Below are positions 15,037-24,037 of a stretch of 27,275 nt of DNA, piece after piece. This stretch comes from JBGZFC01 sp964346495 (lineage in GTDB: Bacteria; Bacteroidota; Bacteroidia; Bacteroidales; Dysgonomonadaceae), in contig CAYFUW010000021.1 in assembly GCA_964346495.1 (NCBI GenBank), forward strand, positions 1-27,275. The letters are read 5' to 3'. Each line of letters begins with the position of its first letter. Positions within the stretch are counted from its first letter, which is position 1. Made by a program: the position numbers and the translations under genes. The notes beneath the pieces were generated by a model. The model saw nothing but the letters and a program-made list of their open reading frames with translations, was not told the origin of the DNA and made no database searches.

Positions 15037-16896
15037 TCACGCGACATCTTCATCAACCACAAGGTTATCTATAATAAAATTCTGTCTTTCGGGCGTATTT
15101 TTTCCCATATAAAATTCGAGTAACTCTTTCAGCAAATCCTCTTTACGCATGGTTACTCTATCGAGTCTTATATCTTTTCCTATGAAATGCTTAAACTCGT
15201 CGGGAGAAATCTCGCCCAAACCTTTAAATCTGGTTATTTCGGGATTGGGTCCGAGCTCTTCGATTGCTGCTAAACGATCTTCCTCGGTGTAGCAATATAA
15301 CGTTTTTTTCTTGTTACGAACACGGAAAAGCGGTGTTTGAAGAATATAAACGTGCCCTTTCTTAATTAAATCGGGGAAGAATTGCAGAAAAAACGTAAGC
15401 AACAGCAATCGGATGTGCATACCGTCGGTATCGGCATCGGTTGCTATAATAACTTTATTGTATCGCAAGTTGTCCATATCATCTTCGATATTCAGAGCCG
15501 CTTGCAACAGATTGAACTCTTCGTTCTCGTAAACGATTTTTTTTGTTAAACCAAAACAGTTCAATGGTTTTCCTCGCAAGCTGAAAACCGCTTGTAGATT
15601 TGGGTCTCTACTTTTTGTGATTGAACCGCTTGCAGAATCGCCCTCCGTAATAAATATACTGGTTTCGTCGCGTTGGTCGCCTTTTGCATCGTTGTAGTGA
15701 ATGCGACAATCGCGCAATTTCTTATTGTGCAAACTGGATTTTTTAGCTCTTTCGCGAGCTATTTTTGTTATTCCCGAAATTGCTTTCCTCTCTTTTTCCG
15801 ATTCGATAATTTTCTTGTTCAATATATCTGCTGTTTCTAAATGTTTATGCAGATAATTGTCTAACTCTTTTTTCAGGAAATCGCTGATATACTTATTTAC
15901 CGAAACACCGTTCGGCTCCATATCACGAGAACCGAGTTTGGTTTTTGTTTGCGATTCAAAAATAGGTTCTTTTACTTTTATGCTAACGGCAGCAACTATA
16001 CCGCTACGAATATCGGAGAACTCATAATTTTTGCCGAAATACTCTCTGATTACACGAGCAGTTGCTTCACGAAAAGCCGAAAGGTGTGTTCCTCCTTGAG
16101 TTGTATGCTGCCCGTTAACGAAAGAGTAATACTCTTCGCCATATTGATTTGAGTGCGTTATTGCAACTTCAATATCTTGTCCTTTCAGATGAATTATTGG
16201 ATACAGATTTTCGGAAGTTAAGTTGTCATTCAATAAGTCCTCCAATCCGTTTTTGGAATAGTAGGTTTTATCGTTGAATTTTATCGTCAATCCGGTATTA
16301 AGAAAGACATAATTTTTAAGAAGTGGCTCTATATGCTCATCTCTGTAATTAAACTCTCCAAAAATCTCTTTATCGGGTGTAAACTCAACTAACGTTCCAT
16401 CATTTTGCGTAGATTTCTGTATCGAATCATCTTCCAATACAACTCCTCTTTCATAGGAAACGCTTTTCGATTCGCCATTACGGAAGCTCTGGATAAAAAA
16501 TGATGACGACAAGGCATTTACAGCCTTAATCCCCACTCCATTAAGCCCAACCGATTTTATAAAATTTTCACCCTCGAATTTTCCACCTGTATTCATTTTT
16601 GAAGAGACATCACTCACACTACCAAGTGGTATTCCACGTCCATAATCTCTTACACTTACATTACCATTTTCAACAGTTACTTCGATAGTTTTCCCGAAAC
16701 CCATCATATATTCATCTATAGAGTTATCGAGAACCTCTTTCAAAAGTACATAAATTCCATCATCGGAAGATGCACCGTCTCCCAGTTTCCCTATATACAT
16801 ACCGGGACGACGGCGAATATGCTCACGTGGTTCAAGTGTTATAATTCCATCTTCACTATAATCGTTCAAAGCTATTTCTCTGTCTTTATCTGCCAC
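15037..16896 (-). CDS. parE: DNA topoisomerase IV subunit B (GyrB/ParE type)
   Basis: This ATPase subunit of a type IIA topoisomerase decatenates daughter chromosomes. The GHKL ATPase motifs are EVLDNSIDE (E54, N58) and VRDYGRGIP (D84). The ATP lid is GLNGVGIKAVNALS at about 118-131. The switch loop QTKTKLG is at 316-322. The TOPRIM domain shows EGDSASG at 418-424 and the metal-binding DADTDG at 487-492. At 619 residues it lacks the long insert of some GyrB proteins. The retained Bacteroidetes neighbourhood with coaD and the S41 peptidase favours ParE over GyrB, but the two are close paralogues. No parC lies in the window. It starts 69 bp after the GNAT-like gene. Confidence 0.88.
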   Translation of the reverse strand: MADKDREIALNDYSEDGIITLEPREHIRRRPGMYIGKLGDGASSDDGIYVLLKEVLDNSIDEYMMGFGKTIEVTVENGNVSVRDYGRGIPLGSVSDVSSKMNTGGKFEGENFIKSVGLNGVGIKAVNALSSSFFIQSFRNGESKSVSYERGVVLEDDSIQKSTQNDGTLVEFTPDKEIFGEFNYRDEHIEPLLKNYVFLNTGLTIKFNDKTYYSKNGLEDLLNDNLTSENLYPIIHLKGQDIEVAITHSNQYGEEYYSFVNGQHTTQGGTHLSAFREATARVIREYFGKNYEFSDIRSGIVAAVSIKVKEPIFESQTKTKLGSRDMEPNGVSVNKYISDFLKKELDNYLHKHLETADILNKKIIESEKERKAISGITKIARERAKKSSLHNKKLRDCRIHYNDAKGDQRDETSIFITEGDSASGSITKSRDPNLQAVFSLRGKPLNCFGLTKKIVYENEEFNLLQAALNIEDDMDNLRYNKVIIATDADTDGMHIRLLLLTFFLQFFPDLIKKGHVYILQTPLFRVRNKKKTLYCYTEEDRLAAIEELGPNPEITRFKGLGEISPDEFKHFIGKDIRLDRVTMRKEDLLKELLEFYMGKNTPERQNFIIDNLVVDEDVA

Positions 16897-16965
16897 AAAA
16901 ATTTCTCCTTTATTAAATGATTTATTTGATTAACATGTTGTTTGATTTTTTCACAATAACAATTA

Positions 16966-18093
16966 TTACAACTCTTTAATGTATGCTCTTCTGCGTTTAT
17001 GCTGCTCCGACTCCATATCTTTCCAAAGCGAATGAACTTTGGTATTGGTTTCCATTTCAAGATTAGATTCGGCATGGGTAATTCCCATTTTTATAGCTGC
17101 CGGAATAAATTTATTAAACATAAGAGCGTTTATACCCTTTCCTTGATAATCGGGATGTACTGCCACCAACAACAAATCGAGAGTATCATTGCTGCCTTTA
17201 AGTGCTTTGTAAAGATGAACCCAACCTGTAGGCAAAAAGCGTCCTTTACTTTTCTGAAGAGCCTTTGCCAAACTCGGAAGACCGATACCTACTCCGACAA
17301 GTTTTTTGTCTTCGCGACGCACAACCATAGCAAGAAAATCCAAACGTAGCATCGGCAAATACAAATCGGCATAATACTCTATTTGCTTATCTGTAAGAGC
17401 CACATAACCATAAAGGTCTTTATAAGCTAAGTTGATAAGCTCAAAAATATCTTTTGCATAACTCATGACCTCCTCTTTGTTGCGTGGATTCAAGATTTCG
17501 AGACCAAAACGTTTTTTTATGATTTCTCCCGTTCTGACGTAGCGGTCTGATAGTTCTTCAGGCACTTTAATTAGAAACTCAAGCCAATCAATATCTTTTT
17601 CATATCCCATTCTCTCCAAGTGTTTCGGATAGTAAGGATAGTTGTAAATGGTTGATAGAGTACTGATTCTGTCGAAACCTTCAACCAACATACCTTCATG
17701 ATCCATATCGGAAAATCCTAACGGTCCATGAATCTTTTTCATACCACGAATACGCGCCCAATCTTCAGCAGCCTTAAAAAGCTTGTCAACAACTTCTTTA
17801 TCGTCGATGAAATCCACAAATCCGAATCGAGCATACTTTTGGTTCCACTCTTGATTAGATTTATGATTAACCATTGCGGCTATACGTCCCACGATTTGAT
17901 TATTTCTGTATGCTAAAAAGTATGCCGCTTCGCAATGTTCGAAAGCCGGATTTTTTGCAGGATTTAATGTTGCTAACTCATCAAAAACCAAAGGTGGCAC
18001 ATAATACTTATTACCTTTGTATAACTCAATTCCGAAACGTACGAAGGTTTTTAGATCGTCCTTCGAATTTATTTGTTTAATAATTACAGACAT
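16966..18093 (-). CDS. GNAT-fold N-acetyltransferase-like protein
   Basis: This 375-residue protein resembles the YghO-type proteins with a GNAT acetyltransferase fold. The N-terminal half contains FVRFGIELYKGNKYYVPPL, FLAYRNNQIVGRIAA and FGFVDFIDD. The C-terminal half has the acetyl-CoA-binding signature LLLVAVHPDYQGKGINALM, with Q-x-G-K-G at about residues 315-330. The substrate is unknown. It is the first gene of the long minus-strand series and is divergent from nusB, with a 249-bp shared regulatory gap. No signal peptide is visible, so it is probably cytoplasmic. Confidence 0.82.
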   Translation of the reverse strand: MSVIIKQINSKDDLKTFVRFGIELYKGNKYYVPPLVFDELATLNPAKNPAFEHCEAAYFLAYRNNQIVGRIAAMVNHKSNQEWNQKYARFGFVDFIDDKEVVDKLFKAAEDWARIRGMKKIHGPLGFSDMDHEGMLVEGFDRISTLSTIYNYPYYPKHLERMGYEKDIDWLEFLIKVPEELSDRYVRTGEIIKKRFGLEILNPRNKEEVMSYAKDIFELINLAYKDLYGYVALTDKQIEYYADLYLPMLRLDFLAMVVRREDKKLVGVGIGLPSLAKALQKSKGRFLPTGWVHLYKALKGSNDTLDLLLVAVHPDYQGKGINALMFNKFIPAAIKMGITHAESNLEMETNTKVHSLWKDMESEQHKRRRAYIKEL

Positions 18094-18153
18094 TGTTTAT
18101 ATTGCTAATTGATTTTCAACACTTTTGTATTGAAATAGGATAAATATTAAACA

Positions 18154-18161
18154 CAAAGATA
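18154..18161 (-). promoter_or_regulatory. -7 promoter element of the GNAT-like gene
   Basis: The minus strand reads TATCTTTG, an exact TAnnTTTG match, 60 bp ahead of the ATG at 18093. It may drive the GNAT-topoisomerase IV B unit. The -33 TTG is not evident. Confidence 0.5.
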
Positions 18162-18286
18162 GTTATTTTTTTGCGAAAGCGGATGAAAAGTACACTTTTT
18201 AATGTAACAAAAGTAAAACAAATCACATTTAACCAATAAAATTATAAGAAGATTAGCAGCAAACAACATTCATTATGAAATCCGTT

Positions 18287-18316
18287 TTGAAGGTGTGAAA
18301 AAAATCGCTACTTTTG
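18287..18316 (+). promoter_or_regulatory. promoter of the nusB-yajC-ybbR-coaE operon
   Basis: TTG at 18287-18289 and TACTTTTG at 18309-18316 are separated by 19 bp. Both elements and the spacing fit the Bacteroidetes -33/-7 promoter. It is the best promoter in the window, 26 bp ahead of the nusB ATG. Confidence 0.7.
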
Positions 18317-18342
18317 CACTTTAAAATTGTTCATTAAAAAAT

Positions 18343-19269
18343 ATGATTAATAGAAATTTAATCCGAATTAGAGTTATCCAAATTATTTACTCGTGGTATC
18401 AAAATTCGAACGAGAACTTGATAAACATCGAGAAACTACTTTTACAGGGATTGCAAAAATCATACGACCTTTACAATTACTTACTGCTCTTAATGGTTGA
18501 ACTTACAAGAGCTTACGAAACACGGATTGAAATAAAACGAAACAAATTCTTACCGACAGAAGAAGATTTAAACCCGAATACACGCTTGATTGAAAATAAA
18601 TTTATCCATCAACTCGCGACAAACAAACAACTAAATAAGTATCTATCTGATAGACCTATGTCGTGGTCTGACAATGAAACTTTTATAAAAAATCTGCTTG
18701 ACGAGATTCTCGAATCGGAAATCTATGCGGATTATTCCACAAGCGATGATTTCAGCTACGAAGCAGATCAAGATTTTTGGCGAAAAGTATTTAAACAATT
18801 TATTTATCGCAACGAAGTCCTTGATGACCTGCTTGAAGATGAGAGCATTTTTTGGAATGATGATATCGAGATAGTGCAAACATTTGTAATGAAAACAATT
18901 AAACGTTTTTCAGAAAAATCAGATGCCGACCAGTCGCTTTTACCAATGTTCAAAAGCGAAGAAGACAAGCAATATGCACTTAAACTATTGCACGACACAA
19001 TAATAAACGAAAAAAAATATAGAAGTCTTATTGAAAGCAAAACCGATAAGTGGGATTTCGACCGTATCGCTTTTATGGATATGATAATAATGCAAGTAGC
19101 TTTGGCAGAGATACATACATTTCAATCAATCCCTACAAGTGTATCGTTGAACGAGTATATCGAAATTGCAAAATCGTACAGCACTCAAAAAAGCGGAATA
19201 TTTATTAACGGTATTTTAGACTCAATAGTAACACAATTAAGAAAAGAAAATATTATCTTTAAAGTTTAA
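18343..19269 (+). CDS. nusB: transcription antitermination factor NusB
   Basis: NusB binds boxA RNA with ribosomal protein S10 and supports rRNA antitermination. The 308-residue form is typical of Bacteroidetes: the canonical fold of about 140 residues is extended by a long N-terminal helical part. The N-terminus MINRNLIRIRVIQIIYSWYQ has the Arg-rich first helix. The diagnostic C-terminal segment includes WDFDRIAFMDMIIMQVALAE, SVSLNEYIEIAKSYSTQKSG and FINGILDSI. It is the first gene of a tight plus-strand operon, with yajC 28 bp downstream. Confidence 0.93.
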   Translation: MINRNLIRIRVIQIIYSWYQNSNENLINIEKLLLQGLQKSYDLYNYLLLLMVELTRAYETRIEIKRNKFLPTEEDLNPNTRLIENKFIHQLATNKQLNKYLSDRPMSWSDNETFIKNLLDEILESEIYADYSTSDDFSYEADQDFWRKVFKQFIYRNEVLDDLLEDESIFWNDDIEIVQTFVMKTIKRFSEKSDADQSLLPMFKSEEDKQYALKLLHDTIINEKKYRSLIESKTDKWDFDRIAFMDMIIMQVALAEIHTFQSIPTSVSLNEYIEIAKSYSTQKSGIFINGILDSIVTQLRKENIIFKV

Positions 19270-19297
19270 TTTCAAAACCATTTAAAAAAATTTTTAT

Positions 19298-19594
19298 ATG
19301 AATATTTTATTACAGACACAAGGTAGCAGAACAAGTATGCTTATAATGATGTTAGCACTTATCGCCGTTTTCTATTTTTTCATGATTCGTCCACAACAAA
19401 AAAAACAAAAAGCTTTACAAAAAGCACGCGAAGCAATGAAAGTTGGCGATAAAGTAGTAACTGCCGGTGGTATCCACGGTCGCATAAAAGAAGTTGGCGA
19501 AACATGGTTCTCGGTGGAAGTTGCTGATGGTGTACGCATGAAGTTCGAAAAAACATCGGTATTCGCATCTTCAAGCGACGCTACAACAAATTAA
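19298..19594 (+). CDS. yajC: preprotein translocase subunit YajC
   Basis: YajC is an accessory inner-membrane subunit associated with SecDF. The 98 residues contain one hydrophobic helix (MLIMMLALIAVFYFFMI, about 14-30) followed by the RPQQKKQKA motif. A small soluble domain with VGDKVVTAGGIHGRIKEV follows. It is second in the nusB operon and lies 10 bp before the YbbR-domain gene. Confidence 0.93.
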   Translation: MNILLQTQGSRTSMLIMMLALIAVFYFFMIRPQQKKQKALQKAREAMKVGDKVVTAGGIHGRIKEVGETWFSVEVADGVRMKFEKTSVFASSSDATTN

Positions 19595-19604
19595 TCTTTT
19601 TTTC

Positions 19605-20591
19605 ATGAAAGCAGCATCAATTTTAAAGAAAATCGGGAAAGGTGCAAAAGCCACTCTCGAAGCTATAAATTGGAAAAACTTTGTCTTATTCCTAGGTTTT
19701 TTCATCTTAGCTTTTATTTTTTGGTTGATGCTGTTTTTTCAACGCGATGTTGAGGGTACATACAGAATACCCATAAAATACTCGAATATTCCACACGATG
19801 TGGTTTTCGAAACACCCCCACCCGAATTTATCGAAGTACGTGTAGCTGATAAAGGTTCAGAAATCTTTAAATACGACCTTAAGCTAAGTAGAGATTCTTT
19901 GGAAATTGACATTCAAAAAAACAGAAAAGACGGAGTAAAAGCAATACAAGGCAATCAGTTTATTCAGCTTATTCGCACATCACTTTCGTCAAGCTCACAA
20001 CTTTTGGGCTACGCACCTGCAAGCATATCTTTGGCGATGTCGAAATTGCAACACAAAGAGCTTGAAGTTGTTTTTGACGGAGAAATTTCCACAAGTAGAT
20101 CGAATTTAATAGCCGACAGCTCCTCTTTTATCCCAAAAAAAGTTACTGCGTACGCATCAGGCAAAAACTTATCGAAACTTGAGTCTGCTCAAACAGAATA
20201 CACTATTTTTAATAACCTAAAAACCACTTCACAGCTAAAGGTAAAAATAAAAGCAGTTGAAGGTGTAAAATTTGTTCCCGATGAAGTGGAAATATACATC
20301 CCAATCAATGAGTTTACGGAGCGAAAATTTGAAATTCCCATCAATGCTAAAAATGTTCCGGATAATATGGATGTCAAATTTTTTCCTTCACAGGCTGAAG
20401 TTACATTCTCGGTAATATTAGAAGACTACAAAAACATCGGACCAGAAGATTTCGAAATTGTATTAAATTACAATGAATTTCATGGAAACGAAAACGGAAG
20501 AGTCGATCTAAAACTTACTCACTCCCCCTCTTTTATCAGAAATCCGAGAATAAAACCTGAATCTGTAGAGTTTCTGCTCGAAAAACATTAG
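19605..20591 (+). CDS. YbbR-domain membrane-anchored protein
   Basis: This 328-residue protein has a single N-terminal membrane anchor (FVLFLGFFILAFIFWLMLFF, about 26-45) and an extracytoplasmic region. Beta-rich repeats of the YbbR type fill that region, such as VPDEVEIYIPINEFTERKFE and VTFSVILEDYKN. In Firmicutes the YbbR protein CdaR modulates a diadenylate cyclase. No cyclase gene is present here, so that role cannot be transferred. It is tightly packed, 10 bp after yajC and 7 bp before coaE, which indicates co-transcription. Confidence 0.85.
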   Translation: MKAASILKKIGKGAKATLEAINWKNFVLFLGFFILAFIFWLMLFFQRDVEGTYRIPIKYSNIPHDVVFETPPPEFIEVRVADKGSEIFKYDLKLSRDSLEIDIQKNRKDGVKAIQGNQFIQLIRTSLSSSSQLLGYAPASISLAMSKLQHKELEVVFDGEISTSRSNLIADSSSFIPKKVTAYASGKNLSKLESAQTEYTIFNNLKTTSQLKVKIKAVEGVKFVPDEVEIYIPINEFTERKFEIPINAKNVPDNMDVKFFPSQAEVTFSVILEDYKNIGPEDFEIVLNYNEFHGNENGRVDLKLTHSPSFIRNPRIKPESVEFLLEKH

Positions 20592-20598
20592 TACAAAA

Positions 20599-21198
20599 AT
20601 GATAAAAATAGGCATAACCGGTGGAATAGGAAGCGGAAAATCTGTTGTCTGCAAAATCCTATCGCTGTATGGCTTGCCTGTTTACGATGCCGATATTGAA
20701 GCAAAAAATCTTAATAACACATCACCGATTATCAGAGAACTGATTTCAAAACATTTTGGCGAAGAACTTTATGCCACAGGCGTACTCGACAAAAAAAAAT
20801 TTGCAGAAATTATCTTCAACGATCCTCGAAAACTAAAAAAGGCAAATTCTATTATTCATCCCGAAGTAGAGAATCACTTTTTAAAATGGTTGGAAAAACA
20901 TAAAACTTTTCCTATAGTGGCTATTGAGTCGGCTATTCTACTTGAATCGATGTTTAAAGAATATACAGATTTTGCCGTAACAGTTGTTGCCCCTATGCAG
21001 ACTCGTATCGATAGAGTAATAAAAAGGAGTAATACTTATATAGAATCGATAAAAGCAAGAATCGAAAGTCAGATGTCGGATGACGAAAGAGTGAATTTAT
21101 CCGACTTTGTAATTGTAAATGACGAAAAAAAATCACTGCTTTATCAAGTAAAAGATTTGCTACATAACAAATTAAATACGAATTTATATAAACAGTAA
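20599..21198 (+). CDS. coaE: dephospho-CoA kinase
   Basis: CoaE phosphorylates the 3'-hydroxyl of dephospho-CoA, the last step of CoA synthesis. The P-loop ITGGIGSGKS is at residues 5-14, followed by the DADI motif (about 31-34) that holds the catalytic Asp. The conserved IHPEV occurs near 90, and the segment IVAIESAILLES near 110 is in line with the family. The 199-residue length is standard. It is the last gene of the nusB operon. CoaD, which makes its substrate, is encoded about 6 kb away on the other strand. Confidence 0.95.
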   Translation: MIKIGITGGIGSGKSVVCKILSLYGLPVYDADIEAKNLNNTSPIIRELISKHFGEELYATGVLDKKKFAEIIFNDPRKLKKANSIIHPEVENHFLKWLEKHKTFPIVAIESAILLESMFKEYTDFAVTVVAPMQTRIDRVIKRSNTYIESIKARIESQMSDDERVNLSDFVIVNDEKKSLLYQVKDLLHNKLNTNLYKQ

Positions 21199-21210
21199 AA
21201 ATAAAAGTAT

Positions 21211-21218
21211 TATCTTTG
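21211..21218 (+). promoter_or_regulatory. -7 promoter element of the winged-helix gene
   Basis: tatctttg matches TAnnTTTG exactly, 69 bp before the ATG at 21288. This leaves a moderately long AT-rich leader. The -33 TTG is not obvious. Confidence 0.5.
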
Positions 21219-21287
21219 CACCGTTAAATTAAAACACACAATTAATCTAATAATTAATAATTAACAACTACTAAATTTTAAAAAGTA

Positions 21288-21485
21288 ATGATTGAAAAAT
21301 TTGGAGTAAATGCCGGCAAATTGTGGACACAATTGGATGAAGTCGGTCGTCAAAACATTAAAGACGTAAAAAAAGCAGTTAAACTAACAGATAAAGATTT
21401 GTATGCTGCATTGGGTTGGTTAGCTCGCGAAGGAAAAATAGAAATTGAAGAGGTGGAAAATGAGATGTTTATTTCTTTGAAATAA
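21288..21485 (+). CDS. small winged helix-turn-helix protein (DUF2582-like)
   Basis: This 65-residue protein resembles the DUF2582 winged-helix family, which is frequent in Bacteroidetes. The pattern is NAGKLWTQLDEVGRQNIKDV, then a recognition-helix-like DKDLYAALGWLAREGKI, then a wing IEIEEVENEMFISL. It is probably a DNA- or protein-binding cytoplasmic factor of unknown target. It is monocistronic, flanked by its own promoter-like element and by a strong intrinsic terminator. Confidence 0.85.
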   Translation: MIEKFGVNAGKLWTQLDEVGRQNIKDVKKAVKLTDKDLYAALGWLAREGKIEIEEVENEMFISLK

Positions 21486-21508
21486 ACAATCTTTATCAAC
21501 TAAAAAAC

Positions 21509-21537
21509 AAAAAGCTGTCCTTTCGACAGCTTTTTTT
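21509..21537 (+). terminator. strong intrinsic terminator after the winged-helix gene
   Basis: aaaaagctgtc (21509-21519) pairs with gacagcttttt (21525-21535) around the loop ctttc, and the T-run continues to 21537. This is a textbook Rho-independent terminator 24 bp after the stop codon. The A-tract on the 5' side would let it work in reverse as well. Confidence 0.9.
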
Positions 21538-21570
21538 GTTATTTTACTAACGTGAAAAAGTTTTATCTAC

Positions 21571-21578
21571 TATCTTTA
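21571..21578 (+). promoter_or_regulatory. possible -7 element of the amidohydrolase gene
   Basis: tatcttta differs from TAnnTTTG at the last base only and lies 12 bp before the ATG at 21591. The close spacing means a very short leader. Confidence 0.3.
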
Positions 21579-21590
21579 CAAAAAAAAATT

Positions 21591-22893
21591 ATGAAGAGAA
21601 CTATCTTAAGCCTATTAGTGGCAATTTTTGCAATCGCTCACACAGCTGATGCTTGCACTACAGCGGTAATTTCGGGTAAAGCCACACCCGACGGACGCAG
21701 TATTATCTGGAAAGTTCGCGATACCGACGATTAAGAAAACAGTATGCGATATTTTACCGATGGAAAATATCCTTATCTGGGTTTGATAAATTCGAGCGAT
21801 ACGGAAGGTAAAAATGTTTGGGCAGGCTCAAACAGCGTTGGTTTTGCAATTATGAACAGCGCATCTTTCAACGTAAACGAAAAAGACTCGGTTGACATTG
21901 AAAATCAAGAAGGTGCATTTATGAAACTGGCATTACAAACATGTGCATCTCTTGCCGAATTTGAAGAACTTCTAAATACACATCCTCGTCCAATGGGCTT
22001 GGCGGCACACTTTGGAGTTATTGATGCTCATGGTGGTGCAGCGTTTTATGAGGTAAATAACTACACGTGGACAAAATTCGATGCAAACGAAGCACCCGAA
22101 GGTTATGTATTACGAACAAACTACTCTGAAACTGGAACTCCTGATGTTGGTTACGGCTTTATTCGCCGAAAAACTNNNNNNNNNNNNNNNNNNNNNNNNN
22201 NNNNNNNNNNNNNNNNNNNNNNNNNNNNNNNNNNNNNNNNNNNNNNNNNNNNNNNNNNNNNNNNNNNNNNNNNNNGCCGAAAAACTTTTTGCCGATGCGA
22301 GCAAACAAAACTCTATCGACGTTCAAACCATTATGCAAGATTTCACTCGCACTTTTTATCATCCCGTGTACGATATAGATTTTCGCGTTAATTATGAGAG
22401 TGGAAATTACCAAACCGATTTTATCTCATCAGACGATATGCTTTCTCGAAACGGCACATCATCAAATATCGTCATTCAAGGAGTGAAAAAAGGAGAATCT
22501 CCCGATATGAACACCTTATGGGTGCAAGTAGGTTATCCTGAAACATCTGTTTCTTTGCCTATGTGGGTGCGTGGCAGAGATAGTTTCCCAGATATTTTGA
22601 AATACAACGAAGAGCTAAAAAACAGTCCGTTAAACAATTATGCTATGAAGTGGAAAAGCGAAGCCTACCCTATCGGTCGTTCCGACGGTTACCACTATCT
22701 GAAAATGACAAAACTAATTAATCCCGATAAAACCGGATACCTGCAACGAATTGAGCAGATAGAAAAAGATATTTTCAGTCAAACAGAAGAAAAATTAAAT
22801 GTTTGGAGAAAAGAGGTGCCTGATATGCAGGAAATAAGTTTGTTTTATGATAAGTTGAATGAGGTGGTAGATGGGTTTTATAAAGGTAAATAA
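21591..22893 (+). pseudogene. secreted C45-type Ntn amidohydrolase, interrupted
   Basis: The gene belongs to the linear amide C-N hydrolase / acyl-CoA:6-APA acyltransferase-like group. I start it at 21591 (MKRTILSLLVAIFAIAHTADA), which gives a clean signal peptide. An upstream in-frame GTG at 21552 would spoil the signal peptide. Cleavage would expose C22 in CTTAVISGKATPDGR as the N-terminal nucleophile. Two defects are visible. Codon 48 is TAA (21732-21734), inside the usually continuous RDTD...YFTDGKYPY segment. A 100-N gap lies at 22176-22275. Joining the gap edges directly gives GFIRRKTAEKLFADAS in one frame and a 400-codon gene of normal size. The physiological substrate is unknown. Apart from codon 48 the sequence looks functional. 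Confidence 0.82.
22176..22275. other. assembly gap of 100 N
   Basis: The run is exactly 100 N, a conventional placeholder for unknown gap size. The 11-mer gccgaaaaact occurs immediately before it (22165-22175) and immediately after it (22276-22286). Confidence 0.98.
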
Positions 22894-22940
22894 GTAATAA
22901 TATTACGGTGTACTACACCTTATTTTGTAGAACAAATTAA

Positions 22941-23147
22941 TACGAACTGATTTACTATCTTAGAGCAAATAACACCAATACCGATTTCATCAATTTCGAC
23001 GAAGTGGATAAATATCGCAACTTTGGCGGTATCCGCAACGAAGATGACCTATTAATTACAGAAACCAGAAATCGCATTCTCGTCAAACCGTTGGCTAAGA
23101 GTATTGAGGATGTGGAAAAGAAAAGTGAAGTGGCGTTTAGACAATAA
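22941..23147 (+). pseudogene. C-terminal remnant of an Xaa-Pro aminopeptidase (M24)
   Basis: This open frame has no start codon and a stop upstream at 22938-22940. From about 22980 it reads FINFDEVDKYRNFGGIRNED, then DLLITETRNRILVKPL, then AKSIEDVE. This strongly resembles the last strands of Bacteroidetes aminopeptidase P proteins, where RNFGGIRxEDxLxVTxTG is near the C-terminus. The usual Gly after TET is Arg here, a sign of drift. The catalytic domain is absent from the window, so this is a gene fragment left by deletion or rearrangement. It lies between two other damaged genes. Confidence 0.7.
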
Positions 23148-23163
23148 TTAATAACAAAAAGAC

Positions 23164-24037
23164 ATGACATCTCTTTATCAAACAAAAAAACAACCAAATC
23201 TAATTTATGATGTTGGGATGCATAAAGGAGAGGATACGCTCTTTTATCTGAAAAAAGGCTATAATGTTATTGCATTTGAAGCAAACCCTGATTTAGTGGC
23301 AGAATGTCGCGTAAAGTTTGCAGATGAAATCAAAAACAATCAATTGGTAATAATTGAGGGAGCAATTGTTGATAGTAACTTACTTAATTCAAAGATAAGT
23401 TCAGTACAGTTTTTCAGAAACAAATGTAGATGTGTCTGGGGGACAGTTTCTGATAAATGGGCTCAACGAAATGAAAAGCTTGGTGCACCAAGCGATATCA
23501 TAGAGGTTCAGGCAATTAATTTTGTAGATTGTCTAAAAACATGGTATCCCTTATTATTTAAAAATAGATATTGAGGGTATGGATATTATATGCCTTCAAA
23601 CATTACAGTATTTTTCTGAAAAGCCTGATTATGTTTCCATAGAATCAGAGAAAATTTCATTTCGTAAACTAAAAAAAGAATTTGATTTATTGTCAAAACT
23701 TGGATATATAAGGTTTAAAGCCATTAATCAAGAAAATATAAGCTCACAAAAATTACCAAGTATTACGAAGCAAGGAAAATATGTAAATCATGAGTTTGAA
23801 AGAGGGTCTAGTGGTGCTTTTGGAACTGAACTTCCAAAAAAATGGAAAACAAAAAATCAAATAATAAATGAGTATAGACGTATTTTTCTAGGTTACAAAA
23901 TGTTCGGAGACTATGGAGTACTTCCTAATAACATTTTCAGAACACAGTTGCATAAAATAATGAGTAGATTTTACTCATCTCCGATCCCTGGATGGTATGA
24001 CACCCATGCAAAACATATTTCAGCTAATGGTAAATAA
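23164..24037 (+). pseudogene. FkbM family SAM-dependent methyltransferase, frameshifted
   Basis: Two frames complete one FkbM-type methyltransferase. The first (23164-23574) has the SAM-binding motif LIYDVGMHKGEDTLFYLKKG and the acidic strand end VIAFEANPDL. It ends abnormally as DCLKTWYPLLFKNRY. The next frame, entered at about 23540, reads HGIPYYLKIDIEGMD, the expected FkbM motif IV/V, and runs to 24037. Dropping one A from the five-A run at 23535-23539 joins the frames and gives 290 residues. FkbM enzymes typically O-methylate sugars or polyketides; the substrate here cannot be told. No glycan or polyketide genes are adjacent. The indel may be a sequencing error. Confidence 0.85.

Noticed and set aside
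21552..21590. In-frame GTG start giving 13 extra residues ahead of the amidohydrolase
   Set aside because: It would place a charged, aromatic segment before a clean signal peptide and overlap the promoter-like region; ATG at 21591 is better.
21591..21656. Lipoprotein signal for the amidohydrolase
   Set aside because: The residues before Cys22 are T-A-D-A, not a lipobox; an N-terminal nucleophile Cys after ordinary signal cleavage fits the family.
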